Of a stretch of 64,000 bases of DNA, positions 42,894-52,012 are shown one piece after another. The notes beneath the pieces were generated by a model, which saw only the letters and a list, made by a program, of their open reading frames with translations, searched no databases and was not told where the DNA came from. The position numbers and the translations under genes were made by a program. The stretch lies in assembly GCF_014641615.1 (NCBI RefSeq), contig NZ_BMIB01000002.1, positions 1 through 64,000 of the forward strand, read 5' to 3'. Positions within the stretch are counted from its first letter, which is position 1; the number at the start of each line of letters is the position of its first letter. Source of the DNA: Filimonas zeae. Lineage in GTDB: Bacteria > Bacteroidota > Bacteroidia > Chitinophagales > Chitinophagaceae.

Positions 42894-45800
42894 ATGACAG
42901 AAAACATCGCAACGCTGATCCGCTCCCGTTTAGAATCCTCCCGTAAAGAACTGCTTGACCTTGGCTTGCGTAACCCCTTGCTGAACTACAAAACCTCAAA
43001 AACAAAAGGGCTGCAGATAGTACAGGAAAAATCTCCGGCGATATTTGATATACTGGTAAAACAGGGCAAAAGCATGACTTTTACAGCCAGGCCCGGTAAA
43101 GCGGAAACGGATGCATTACCTGAACTTCCGGAATTAACCGCAGAAGAATTGCTGGAAGCCCAATACGATACCAAACTGCAGACGAATGAACCAGAGAGTA
43201 AGCTGCAGGCGAAATTGTTAAACACCTACTATTTTGCCAGAACCAGCATTGAAGAACAGGGTATAAACATTTTATACCTGGCCCTGGGCATGCTTAACTG
43301 GTATGAAGAAGATAACGCAGAAACCGTACGGAAAGCGCCCCTGGTACTGATACCGGTTTCGCTGGACCGGTCTACCGCGCAGGAACGTTTTAAGTTGCGC
43401 TATACTGCCAATGAAATTGGAGCCAACCTGTCGTTACAGGCTAAAATGCTGGCAGACTTTAATATAACCATTCCGGATATTCCGGAACCGGAGGACTTTA
43501 ACATCACCACTTACTTTGAAGAGATAGCCAGTCACCTCACACGCAAGCCTGCATGGACTATTGATGCTGATGATATACAGCTGGGCTTTTTCTCGTTTGG
43601 TAAGTTTATGCTGTATCACGATCTTGATACGGAAAGATGGCCTGCCGATACACAACCGCATGAACATGCTTTAATACAATCGCTTTTTTATGATGGGTTT
43701 AAAGATGCACCGCCCACTGCCACGGAAGATGATAACCTGGATGAGGAAACTGAAGCTGATGCACTATTTCATGTAGTAGATTCAGACAGTTCGCAAACCC
43801 TGGCCATGCTTGCCGTAAACGAAGGCAGGAATATGGTTATTCAGGGCCCGCCAGGTACCGGTAAATCGCAAACCATTACCAACATTATAGCCAATGCATT
43901 GGGCAATGGAAAAAAGGTATTGTTTGTTGCGGAAAAAATGGCGGCACTGGATGTAGTAAAACGCCGGCTGGATAGCATTCAGCTGGGCGAAGCCTGCCTG
44001 GAACTGCACAGCCATAAAGCCAATAAAAAAAGTTTACACGAAGAACTGAAGCGCACGCTGGATCAGGGCCGCCCTGTTGTAACCCAGCTGGAAAAAGAAG
44101 TATCGCTGCTATCCGGTTACCGCAACGAGCTGAACAGCTACTGCAAAGCTGCCAATAACACCATAGCCCGCAGCGGACTTTCGCCCCATAAAATAATGGG
44201 CTACCTGTTGCAGATAAACCAGCAACTGGCAGGCTTTACCTTACCAGCTATTACTATACCCGATATAGCAACCTGGGATGCTGATACCATGCACCGGGCA
44301 ACCGCTGCAGCCAACCGTATTCAGGCAAAACTGAAAGATACCGGTACACCTGCCCGGCTATTGTTCTGGGGCTCTTCCCTGCGGGTATTACACCCACACG
44401 AGGAAACGCAGTTTCAGGCAACCTTTCAACAAGCCACCCAACTTACCCAGGCACTGCAACAGGAGGCAAGGTTACTGGCGGAACATCTGGGCCTACCTGT
44501 ACCAGCTTGCAGCGGCGATGTAACGCCCCTGCTGACTATTGCCCAACTGGTTTTAAAATGCCCGGATGTACAAGGCGTAAATGTTAGCAGCGCGGGCTGG
44601 CTGCAGCAAGCTGCAGGCATAGAAGAAATACTTAATAACGGGCATACGCTTGCTGACATACGCAAAACGTATAAAGACCTGCTACACCCGGAAGCATGGC
44701 AACTGCCCGTATTAGAGATACGGAACAACCTTATTACGCACGGCCATAAATGGTATAAATTTCTTATTGGCAGTTATAAGCAATCTGTTAAACAGCTGGC
44801 CATTGTATCTAAAACCGTACTGCCCAAAGATGTGGCCGGCAAACTGCAGTATGCCGATGCCATATTACAGGCCCGCCGGGCAGAAGACGTTTTAAAAGAA
44901 GCAGATGCCCTGGCAGCTTCTTTGTTTGGTACACAATGGCAGCAAACAAAATCTGACTGGGTGGCACTTGCCGCCATCAGCAGTTACCTGAAAGAAGTAC
45001 ACACGCAGATAGCAAACGGCAATTGCCCCCACGCCATACTTCAATACTTAGCAGTAAAAAAAGACAATACAGAACTGGCTGGCTTAACGGCTGAAACCAC
45101 CCGCCTGCATCAGCAACAGCGCGAGGCCACCAGAGCCGTTATTCAACAATTGGGTTTTAAAGAAAGTAAGCAGGCAGGCAACAACACATTCCTTTCTGCG
45201 CCATTTGAAGCGCAAACGAAAGCCATACTTGAGTGGGCAGCGCGCTTAAAAGAAATACATCATATTACCGGCTGGAATAACCTGGCAGATGCGGTAACCA
45301 ACGAAGGTTTTGGTACGCTTATACAGGCATGTACCCATTGGGATGGCGCGAAAGATTACCTGCTGGTAGCTGTACAAAAAACATGGTATGAATACCTGAT
45401 ACAGCAAATTTTTACTACCAGCGATGCACTACGGAGGTTTGAGCGGGCCACACATGAAGAAGTGATAGAAAAGTTCCAGCAGCTGGATCAGTTACACCTG
45501 AGTTATAACCGTGCGCGGGTTAACCTGAAACACTGGCAAGGCATTCCCAGAGGTGAAGCCGGTGGCCAGATGAACACCCTGAAAACGGAGTTTAATAAAC
45601 GTATACGGCATATGCCCATACGCAGGCTGATGCAGGAAGCAGGCATGGCCATACAGGCTATTAAACCGGTGTTTATGATGAGCCCTATGTCTATTGCCAA
45701 CTTTCTTACACCCGGTGTGCTGGAGTTTGATCTGGTAATTTTTGATGAAGCCAGTCAGGTGCGCCCCGTGGAAGCCCTTGGCGCTGTTATGCGCGGCAAA

Positions 45801-47558
45801 CAGCTGGTTGTAGTGGGCGACTCACGCCAGCTGCCACCCAGCAGTTTTTTTGAAACCATGAATACCGATGTGGAAGACGAAGAAAACATCACTTCCGATG
45901 TACAGAGTATTCTGGGTATGTGCGATGGACAAGGTGCGCAGCAACGCATGCTGCGCTGGCATTACCGAAGCAGACACGAATCGCTCATCAGCCTTTCTAA
46001 CCATGCGTTTTACGAAAACAAACTGGTAATCTTCCCCAGCCCCGGCTCTAAAAGCAGAATGGGCCTGGTATTTCATTACTTACCCGAAACGATATACGAC
46101 AGGGGTAAAACAAGAACCAACGCACTGGAGGCTGAAAAAGTAGCTGCTGCGGTTATACACCATGCACTGCACCACCCCGGCCAGTCGTTAGGGGTGGTGG
46201 CTTTCAGCACCTCACAACGGCAGGCAATAGATCAGGCGCTGGAACTGAAAAGAAGAAAACATCCGGAAACAGAAGCCTTCTTTAAAAGTCATAGTCACGA
46301 GCCCTTCTTTATAAAAAACCTGGAGAACGTGCAGGGCGATGAAAGGGATGTAATTTTTATAAGTATCGGCTACGGCAAAACAGAAGAGGGTAAAGTACAG
46401 ATGAATTTTGGCCCTTTAAACAACGACGGCGGCGAAAGGCGTTTGAATGTATTAATTACCCGCGCCAAGCTACGCTGCGAGGTATTCACCAACATTACGG
46501 CAGAAGACATTACAAGTGAAAAGCCCGGCATCAACGCCCTCAAAAGCTTTTTATACTTTGCGCAGCACGGAAAATTAGCCATTGCAGATAAACAGCAAAC
46601 GGCCAGCGAAACACCTTTTGAAAACATGGTGGCGCTGGAACTGGAAAAGCGCGGCTTTATAGTAAGACGTAAAGTAGGCACCACCGGTTTTTACCTGGAC
46701 CTGGCCATAGTTGACCCCGAACACCCCGGCCGTTATTTGTTAGGCATTCAGTGTGATGGCGAAACGTATGCAACCGCACAATCTGCCCGCGACCGCGACC
46801 GACTGCGGCATCAGGTACTGGAAACCATAGGATGGCGCACTTACCAGCTATGGAGCACCGAATGGTACCGCAATCAGGAGCGGGAACTGAACCGCCTGCT
46901 GGCCGCCATTGACAACGCTAAAAATGAGGGTTGGCTGGATGACGATACACAACAGGAATTACCACAGGAAACCGATACGTTGATACGCGAAGACATGGCA
47001 GCGGAAACCTTACTGCTGCCCCCTTATCAAACAGCCGTGCTATCGGCTGAAATAGGCAATCAGGAATTACACCTCCACCCCATTGGGAAACTTTCTGACT
47101 GGCTGGAAGAGATTGTAAAAATTGAAAGCCCGGTACATTTTGACGAAGCTGCCCGCAGATTAATTACCGCCGCAGGCGTTGCCAAAGTGGGCGGCCGCAT
47201 CAGAGAATCGCTGCAGCAGGCCATTCAGCATGCCGCTCAAAACGGCAGAATCAGAATAAAAGAAGCCTTTCTGTGGCATCATCATATGGTTACACCTGTA
47301 TTAAGAGAGCGCAGCGCCCTGCCTTCCGCCTCTAAAAAAATACAATACATAGCCCCGGAAGAAATAGCCCTTGCTATTAAAATGGTAGTAGACAACTCCA
47401 TTGCCATTACCCCGGACGACACCATACCTTTGGTTGCCAAAATGCTGGGCTTTTTCAGAACCACGGAGGAAATGCGGAAAGAGATACTGAAGGCTGTTGA
47501 ATTCAGTATTTTGAATGGGATTGTAAAGCAGGATGGAGAGTTGTTGCAGGTGGTATAA
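42894..47558 (+). CDS. DUF4011 superfamily-1 helicase with REase-like domain and DUF3320
   Basis: 1554 residues. The N-terminal DUF4011 region (SRKELLDLGLRNPLLNYKTS) leads into a split SF1 helicase: Walker A GPPGTGKSQTITNIIANAL near residue 318, Walker B LVIFDEASQVRP near 945, then VVGDSRQLPP, the WHYRSRHESLI motif and VQGDERDVIFISIGYG. A nuclease-like domain of the MTES_1575 type follows (TPFENMVALELEKRGFIVRR, LGIQCDGETYATAQSARDRD) and the end is DUF3320 (APEEIALAIKMVV...). Family members resemble Upf1/Dna2-like helicases. A role in DNA repair or defence is possible; no companion gene supports either. Confidence 0.92.
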   Translation: MTENIATLIRSRLESSRKELLDLGLRNPLLNYKTSKTKGLQIVQEKSPAIFDILVKQGKSMTFTARPGKAETDALPELPELTAEELLEAQYDTKLQTNEPESKLQAKLLNTYYFARTSIEEQGINILYLALGMLNWYEEDNAETVRKAPLVLIPVSLDRSTAQERFKLRYTANEIGANLSLQAKMLADFNITIPDIPEPEDFNITTYFEEIASHLTRKPAWTIDADDIQLGFFSFGKFMLYHDLDTERWPADTQPHEHALIQSLFYDGFKDAPPTATEDDNLDEETEADALFHVVDSDSSQTLAMLAVNEGRNMVIQGPPGTGKSQTITNIIANALGNGKKVLFVAEKMAALDVVKRRLDSIQLGEACLELHSHKANKKSLHEELKRTLDQGRPVVTQLEKEVSLLSGYRNELNSYCKAANNTIARSGLSPHKIMGYLLQINQQLAGFTLPAITIPDIATWDADTMHRATAAANRIQAKLKDTGTPARLLFWGSSLRVLHPHEETQFQATFQQATQLTQALQQEARLLAEHLGLPVPACSGDVTPLLTIAQLVLKCPDVQGVNVSSAGWLQQAAGIEEILNNGHTLADIRKTYKDLLHPEAWQLPVLEIRNNLITHGHKWYKFLIGSYKQSVKQLAIVSKTVLPKDVAGKLQYADAILQARRAEDVLKEADALAASLFGTQWQQTKSDWVALAAISSYLKEVHTQIANGNCPHAILQYLAVKKDNTELAGLTAETTRLHQQQREATRAVIQQLGFKESKQAGNNTFLSAPFEAQTKAILEWAARLKEIHHITGWNNLADAVTNEGFGTLIQACTHWDGAKDYLLVAVQKTWYEYLIQQIFTTSDALRRFERATHEEVIEKFQQLDQLHLSYNRARVNLKHWQGIPRGEAGGQMNTLKTEFNKRIRHMPIRRLMQEAGMAIQAIKPVFMMSPMSIANFLTPGVLEFDLVIFDEASQVRPVEALGAVMRGKQLVVVGDSRQLPPSSFFETMNTDVEDEENITSDVQSILGMCDGQGAQQRMLRWHYRSRHESLISLSNHAFYENKLVIFPSPGSKSRMGLVFHYLPETIYDRGKTRTNALEAEKVAAAVIHHALHHPGQSLGVVAFSTSQRQAIDQALELKRRKHPETEAFFKSHSHEPFFIKNLENVQGDERDVIFISIGYGKTEEGKVQMNFGPLNNDGGERRLNVLITRAKLRCEVFTNITAEDITSEKPGINALKSFLYFAQHGKLAIADKQQTASETPFENMVALELEKRGFIVRRKVGTTGFYLDLAIVDPEHPGRYLLGIQCDGETYATAQSARDRDRLRHQVLETIGWRTYQLWSTEWYRNQERELNRLLAAIDNAKNEGWLDDDTQQELPQETDTLIREDMAAETLLLPPYQTAVLSAEIGNQELHLHPIGKLSDWLEEIVKIESPVHFDEAARRLITAAGVAKVGGRIRESLQQAIQHAAQNGRIRIKEAFLWHHHMVTPVLRERSALPSASKKIQYIAPEEIALAIKMVVDNSIAITPDDTIPLVAKMLGFFRTTEEMRKEILKAVEFSILNGIVKQDGELLQVV

Positions 47559-47639
47559 ACCATATATTGATTATGTACCTAAACGCCTGGTTGCTACAGC
47601 TGCATATACCTGCGAAGTAATCAGGCTTGCATAAGCGCC

Positions 47640-48165
47640 TGCTGCATGTACCGGTAGTATATCAGCGCATCAAATTATGCCGCCAGCACAAGCCGGAGAA
47701 AGAATATGGTGCCAGTTTGCACCACAGTTATACGCTGCTACTCCACCAGCACACCACCGAGCTTACCCGGCGTATGCTGGTGGAACAATCTGACATCAAT
47801 AAATACCACAGGTATATACCTGAGCTGCACCAGCACGTGCCGCGCCACCAGCAGTATACGCTGGCGGCGCAACCTGGTATGCATGGGCCCGCTATTGATA
47901 TGCTGACGGCCACATTGATATGCCGGGCGTGCGCTGTCATTTTATACCTGCCACACATGCCTGCTTTTTAACATATTCAGCATGCAAAAGTGCCGCATGC
48001 GGGTGCCTTCCAACCCCGATTTCACCAATAGATTAGCCCGGCACACCAACGAATTGCACAGGTACACCAAATTCTGCCACCAGCATATCAATGGCGCGCT
48101 CAGGTACACCGCGGAGGTTGCCCTGCATATCAACGGCGGGCACCAGCACACCAGTTTTTTGCTCC
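47640..48165 (+). repeat. Degenerate 21-bp repeat tract coding heptads
   Basis: The 676 bp between the helicase and metallophosphoesterase genes hold no normal gene but a run of about twenty 21-bp units. Consensus on the plus strand is roughly caccagyayaccnnngagctg, read as H-[QR]-[HY]-[TIV]-x-E-L. Examples: HQHTTEL, HRYIPEL, HQHVPRH, QQYTLAA, then HRYTKFC, LRYTAEV, HQHTSFL. Two plus-strand frames carry the units (47627-47971 and 47982-48200), the second in another reading frame, as if split by an indel. No promoter or signal peptide was found. Possibly a decayed repeat gene. Confidence 0.6.
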
Positions 48166-48181
48166 GGAACATGATTAAAAC

Positions 48182-48211
48182 AAAAAAGTGCCCCCGGTAA
48201 TGAGGGCACTT
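48182..48211 (-). terminator. Terminator after the metallophosphoesterase gene
   Basis: Stem AAGTGCCC / GGGCACTT (48211-48204 with 48193-48186) followed by six T on the minus strand. Confidence 0.8.
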
Positions 48212-48234
48212 TATACTATTCTTACACCGTAGCT

Positions 48235-50022
48235 TTACATTTTAAGCACGGCACGTACACCTGTTGGTAAATTAACCATAGTAGCTACAGCGGCATCTCC
48301 GGCATTTATGGCAGTACCATCCTGTAAATAAATTTTACCATTGCGGTACACTGCAATATTGGCTTTACCACCTTTGCGGTAGTTACCCGGTACCGGAATA
48401 TCACCAGGCTGGCCAAATTTTACGGGAGCGTCAAAGTCAATCAGCCACTCGCCGGTGCCGGGCCTGTACAGCGCCATCTCCGCTTTGCCATCGCCATCAT
48501 AATCCGCAGGCACCGGTATATCACCAGGCGTATGTTTTACCTGTAAAGGAATATTGCCAAGGCTGGTTTGCCATAAGGAATTGTCTGTTCTGAAAATGCC
48601 CACATCCAGCTTACCATCACCATCATAATCTGCCGGAACAGGAATGCCGTTTTTGTTACCGAAACGAATGCTGTCCATTCCATTAATATACCAGGTGAGT
48701 GTGGTGGGGCGATATATAGCTACATCCGCAAAACCATCGCCATCCCAATCGCCGCAAACAGGAATATCTCCTGCTTTACCCAAAGTTACCACTTTGCCAC
48801 CCGGCAAATAAAACTTACCCTCAGACGGACGGAATACAGCAGGTTCTGTTTTGCCATCGCCATCATAATCGGCAGTTGCCGCAATATCCCCGGCCTGGCC
48901 CAGCGTAACATCAGGCTGACCTGTTATTTTCCACGTGCCATTATTAAAGAAGGCGATATCTGTTAGCTGATCGTTGTTAAAATCCAGCTGTCGGGCAACA
49001 TTGGTATGGTGCAGCCACGGTAAAGTGAAGTGGCTATCCGCATCTGTTTCCTCTTCACCGGTATAGGGTGAGAAAGTGCGTACGCTGATCAGATCTCTGG
49101 AACGGTTAAAGGTCATCAGGCGCATCAGGCCGTGCCCGCCATTGGGTCTGCTCTGGTAATCAGATAAAAAGGTTTTGATGATATTACCCGCATAACCATC
49201 CTGACGATAACCTTCGCCATTATCTCCTACATGGCCGCAAAGCGTCATCATTACATTGGGGTAACTTTTCAGGCGGTCAAACACCCGCTGTCCTTGTTTG
49301 GAAAATGCAGGAAAGCCTTTTTCATTGGTACCGGTAGTTTTGTTGAAATGAATAATAGAGTGGCTTACCAATATGGCTTTCCGTTCGCTGTACTTTTCCA
49401 GTACGCCCGCCGCCCAGCGGTTTAATCCTTCAATATTCTCATCATACGAGTCGTATTCAAAATACAGCACAATCATGGGTATACCTGCCGCGGTAAACAG
49501 ATCGTAATGGCTGTCGTTATCGTTACCATAATGGCCACCGTACCATTTTTTACCTTTGAAGTGATCCACCCCAAAGTATTTGTTATACTGTGCCGTTACA
49601 CCGGTTACAGGAAACTGACTCTTTGTTTGATCGTGATTGCCTACTGCCATACCATAAGGAATACCCTGCGGATAACCCGGCAATGGTTTTTCCAGCCGAT
49701 ACATAGCCTCAGAAGCATATACCCACTGCTGTGGAAACTGCTCACCATCATCGGAAATATCACCCAGTTGAATAACGTACTTCACATGCTCCGCTGCCGC
49801 ATTCTTAACAATCCAGTCTGTTTGCGCAAAGAACATTTCCTTTTTGCCACCGTGCTTTTCCCCGGTGTAATACTGCGTATCGGGCAGTACCACAATAGAA
49901 AATTCATCTTCCTCCCCTGCTGCAACGGCTGCTTTACTGTTCTGTGCTTTTACAGTAACCTGTAACTGCACTGCCAGTAAAAAGCACATCGCCTTTTGAA
50001 AACTATGTTTTATTGCTCTCAT
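48235..50022 (-). CDS. Secreted metallophosphoesterase with FG-GAP-like repeats
   Basis: 595 residues with signal peptide (AMCFLLAVQLQVTVKAQ). The calcineurin-like domain shows VVLPDTQYY, YVIQLGDISDDG, MAVGNHDQTK, ILVSHSIIHF and MTLCGHVGDNGEG, the usual metal ligands. About six ~40-residue repeats follow (DYDGDGKTEPAVFRPSEG, DWDGDGFADVAIYRP, DYDGDGKLDVGIFRTD) with DxDGDGxxD calcium-type loops, as in FG-GAP/VCBS proteins. Substrate unknown. Start at ATG 50022. Confidence 0.9.
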   Translation of the reverse strand: MRAIKHSFQKAMCFLLAVQLQVTVKAQNSKAAVAAGEEDEFSIVVLPDTQYYTGEKHGGKKEMFFAQTDWIVKNAAAEHVKYVIQLGDISDDGEQFPQQWVYASEAMYRLEKPLPGYPQGIPYGMAVGNHDQTKSQFPVTGVTAQYNKYFGVDHFKGKKWYGGHYGNDNDSHYDLFTAAGIPMIVLYFEYDSYDENIEGLNRWAAGVLEKYSERKAILVSHSIIHFNKTTGTNEKGFPAFSKQGQRVFDRLKSYPNVMMTLCGHVGDNGEGYRQDGYAGNIIKTFLSDYQSRPNGGHGLMRLMTFNRSRDLISVRTFSPYTGEEETDADSHFTLPWLHHTNVARQLDFNNDQLTDIAFFNNGTWKITGQPDVTLGQAGDIAATADYDGDGKTEPAVFRPSEGKFYLPGGKVVTLGKAGDIPVCGDWDGDGFADVAIYRPTTLTWYINGMDSIRFGNKNGIPVPADYDGDGKLDVGIFRTDNSLWQTSLGNIPLQVKHTPGDIPVPADYDGDGKAEMALYRPGTGEWLIDFDAPVKFGQPGDIPVPGNYRKGGKANIAVYRNGKIYLQDGTAINAGDAAVATMVNLPTGVRAVLKM

Positions 50023-50121
50023 ATTTCTTAGAAATAACCTTTGAATATACAAAATGGCTAAAACTAAAACTGAGTGCAGAACTTACGGGCTATTCTGTGT
50101 TAAGTGTTTATTAACAACGCA

Positions 50122-50517
50122 CTATAACATCTGTACCAGTTGAATATGATTACCGCAGGTATCGTTGAATACCGCAATTTTCACCGTACCCATTTCGGTG
50201 GGTGTAATACTGAATTCAACACCCAGCCCCAACAGTCTTTCATATTCCTGTTGCACGTTTTCAACATTAAACTGCGTATAAGGAATACCAGCTTCAAACA
50301 GCGCGTTCTGGTATATCCTTGCCGGTTCAAAATGATTGGGTGCAGGCTCTAACAAAATTTCAGGCCCATCCTGTTCTTCCTTGCTTACCAGCGTCAACCA
50401 TCTGCTGTGCTCACTTAATGGCACATCCACCTTCTTTAAAAAACCTAGCTTTTCCGTATAAAACTGCAATGCTTTTTCCTGATCTTTAACCGGAATACTG
50501 ATAATGCTGACTTTCAT
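50122..50517 (-). CDS. VOC-superfamily (glyoxalase-like) protein
   Basis: 131 residues: SIISIPVKDQEKALQFYTEK, LEPAPNHFEP and CGNHIQLVQML give two beta-alpha-beta-beta-beta modules with a terminal Glx-type strand. Possible metal ligands include His in GNHIQL, but the usual pairs are incomplete. Follows an AraC gene on the same strand; the regulator may control it. Start at ATG 50517 (MKVSIISIPVKDQEK). Confidence 0.87.
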   Translation of the reverse strand: MKVSIISIPVKDQEKALQFYTEKLGFLKKVDVPLSEHSRWLTLVSKEEQDGPEILLEPAPNHFEPARIYQNALFEAGIPYTQFNVENVQQEYERLLGLGVEFSITPTEMGTVKIAVFNDTCGNHIQLVQML

Positions 50518-50560
50518 GCTTTCATTTTTAGATTGACCAGACAATATTCCCGGAAAAATA

Positions 50561-50953
50561 CTATTCCGACTTTGTCAAAATTGCTCTTTTTCTGAATTCA
50601 GCAGGATTTACACCCACACGGGCTTTGAAGAAGGTGCAAAAAGAAGCCGGACTTTCAAAGCCTATATTAAAGCAGACGGCTGTTACACTTAATCCCGTAC
50701 TTAAAAATTCCTTTGCCTTCTCAATGCGCCTATCAGCCAGATATTGCTGCGGTGTTTGCCCATAGTACTTTTTAAAAAGCCGGAGTAAGTGAAATTTGGA
50801 GGTAAACTGTTTGTGTGAAAGCAACTCTAAACTTATGGCTTCATCAAAATGCTTGGTAATGTAACGCCGGGTTTCAATAACCGTATCTATTTGCCCTTTA
50901 TTAGCATAACAGATTTGCTTTATTCTGGTAATCTCAGCGTGATAGTAAGTCAC
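50561..50953 (-). CDS. AraC-type helix-turn-helix regulator (stand-alone DNA-binding domain)
   Basis: About 130 residues, nearly all an AraC DNA-binding domain (ISLELLSHKQFTSKFHLLRL, YYGQTPQQYLADRRIEKAKE, VCFNIGFESPASFCTFFKAR). No N-terminal effector domain. No ATG is near; GTG at 50953 (VTYYHAEITRIKQ) or TTG at 50986 could start it. Overlapping with the tRNA-like promoter region is avoided by the GTG. It lies 43 bp upstream of the VOC gene and likely regulates it. Confidence 0.78.
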   Translation of the reverse strand: MTYYHAEITRIKQICYANKGQIDTVIETRRYITKHFDEAISLELLSHKQFTSKFHLLRLFKKYYGQTPQQYLADRRIEKAKEFLSTGLSVTAVCFNIGFESPASFCTFFKARVGVNPAEFRKRAILTKSE

Positions 50954-50989
50954 TTGGATAGTATTTAATATAAAAATAAGCAACAACCC

Positions 50990-50997
50990 TATATTTG
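50990..50997 (+). promoter_or_regulatory. -7 box just before the tRNA-like genes
   Basis: TATATTTG, a full TAnnTTTG match, ends 9 bp before the first base of the tRNA-like gene at 51007. That position fits a transcription start at or near the mature 5' end. Confidence 0.6.
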
Positions 50998-51006
50998 CCG
51001 CGCAGT

Positions 51007-51078
51007 GGCGATGTAGTTAAATTGGAAAAACCCCTACATGGCATGTAGGAATTGCAAGTTCGAGCCTCGCCATCGTCA
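51007..51078 (+). tRNA. tRNA-Ala-like gene (anticodon GGC), atypical
   Basis: A 72-nt cloverleaf can be drawn. Acceptor GGCGATG/CATCGTC has seven pairs including G2-U71. U8 and A9 are present; the D-stem GTT/AAC has three pairs with G18G19 in the loop. The anticodon stem CCTAC/GTAGG is perfect with loop ATGGCAT (anticodon GGC, U33, A37), and the T-arm GCAAG TTCGAGC CTCGC has one A-C mismatch. No CCA is encoded. The alanine G3-U70 identity pair is missing (C3-G70), and the D-loop is unusually A-rich, so this may be a divergent or decaying tRNA. Confidence 0.55.
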
Positions 51079-51089
51079 TTGTACTTCAT

Positions 51090-51162
51090 GGAGGGTAATT
51101 TAATCTGGAAAAATAGCAGTCTGCAAAACTGAAGAATGCGGGTTCGAGGCCCTGCCCCTCCA
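51090..51162 (+). tRNA. tRNA-Cys-like gene (anticodon GCA), atypical
   Basis: Acceptor GGAGGG/CCCTCC gives six pairs, or seven if T51089-A51162 is counted. D-stem ATTT/AAAT has G18G19 in the loop; the anticodon stem CAGT/ACTG has loop CTGCAAA (anticodon GCA, the standard Cys loop). The T-arm GCGGG TTCGAGG CCC-T-GC has a bulged T. Its D-loop closely resembles that of the preceding tRNA-like gene (TGGAAAAA). The bulge and the absence of the expected U73 argue for a divergent or non-functional tRNA. Confidence 0.45.
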
Positions 51163-51166
51163 CAAC

Positions 51167-51192
51167 AAAGCCCCACAGAAGGTGGGGCTTTT
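51167..51192 (+). terminator. Terminator after the tRNA-like pair
   Basis: Ten-bp stem AAAGCCCCAC / GTGGGGCTTT with a 5-nt loop and a short T-run, 5 bp after the second tRNA-like gene. With the -7 box it defines a compact two-RNA transcription unit. Confidence 0.8.
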
Positions 51193-51276
51193 GCTACCTT
51201 CTCCCTACCAACTGGCACAAACCGGGGTAACTGTTATACAAACCAGCGCAATTGCCGCAAAAGCCAACTATCAGCT

Positions 51277-51284
51277 TACATTTG
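51277..51284 (+). promoter_or_regulatory. Putative promoter of the NAD(P)-binding protein gene
   Basis: TACATTTG is a full -7 match with TTG at 51252-51254 (22-bp spacing), 50 bp before the ATG at 51335. Confidence 0.5.
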
Positions 51285-51334
51285 TACAGCATAATTAATT
51301 AAGCCGGAACACACTCATTCATCAAGGTCAGCAT

Positions 51335-52000
51335 ATGAAAGTTATAATTACAGGAACTACAGGTATGGTTGGAGAAGGTGTACTGCTTGTATGCCTGAGC
51401 CATCCACAGATTACATCGGTACTGAGCGTAAGCAGAAAGCCAACAGGCATAACCCATCCCAAACTGGAGGAATATATAGTGAAGGACTTTCTGGCACTGA
51501 ACCTTAACGACCCGAAGCTGAAAGGCTATGACGCCTGCTTTTTCTGCGCTGGTATAAGCAGTGTAGGCATGAAAGAAGCGGAATACAGAAAAATAACCTA
51601 TGATACCACACTCCACTTTGCCCATGCGCTGGCCCCTAACCCCGGCTTATCCTTTGTATACGTTAGTGGTGGCGGTACCGACAGCAGCGAAAAAGGCAGG
51701 ATGATGTGGGCGCGGGTAAAAGGGAAAACAGAAAACGACCTGATGAAACTACCCTTTAAACATGTGTTTGCCTTCCGGCCTGGCTTTATGAAAGCAGTGG
51801 CAGGACAGCAGCACCTTCCAGGATTGTATAAAAAGTTTTCCTGGCTTTTTCCGGCTATATTGAAGTTGTTACCCGGTATATCCAGCACACTGCAACAGGT
51901 TGCAGACGCTATGATAGTTGCCGTACAAAATGGCTACGGGAAAAAGGTGATAGAAATAAAAGACATTAAGCGGCTTGCAGCCCGGGCACAACAGCCATAA
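51335..52000 (+). CDS. NAD(P)-binding Rossmann-fold protein (epimerase-like)
   Basis: 221 residues: GTTGMVGEGVLLVCL glycine loop at the N-terminus, SVSRKP after strand 2, FFCAGISS, and FVYVSGGGTDSSEKG with a Ser in the catalytic region but WARVKGKTEN in place of YxxxK. This resembles atypical epimerase/NmrA-like proteins. Substrate unknown; it may act as a sensor or reductase. Monocistronic. Confidence 0.85.
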   Translation: MKVIITGTTGMVGEGVLLVCLSHPQITSVLSVSRKPTGITHPKLEEYIVKDFLALNLNDPKLKGYDACFFCAGISSVGMKEAEYRKITYDTTLHFAHALAPNPGLSFVYVSGGGTDSSEKGRMMWARVKGKTENDLMKLPFKHVFAFRPGFMKAVAGQQHLPGLYKKFSWLFPAILKLLPGISSTLQQVADAMIVAVQNGYGKKVIEIKDIKRLAARAQQP

Positions 52001-52012
52001 CATATATAACTT

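Noticed and set aside
47728..48172. Cys/Trp-rich minus-strand open frames in the repeat tract
   Set aside because: Their residue bias follows from the 21-bp repeat read antisense; the plus strand gives the regular heptads.
42894..48234. Complete multi-gene defence island around the helicase
   Set aside because: Neighbouring genes are an ordinary HxlR/SDR pair and a secreted phosphoesterase; no nuclease, toxin or modification partner was recognised.
51006..51078. tRNA-Sec with an 8-bp acceptor stem
   Set aside because: T51006-A51078 could add an eighth pair, but the anticodon is GGC rather than UCA and no long variable arm is present.
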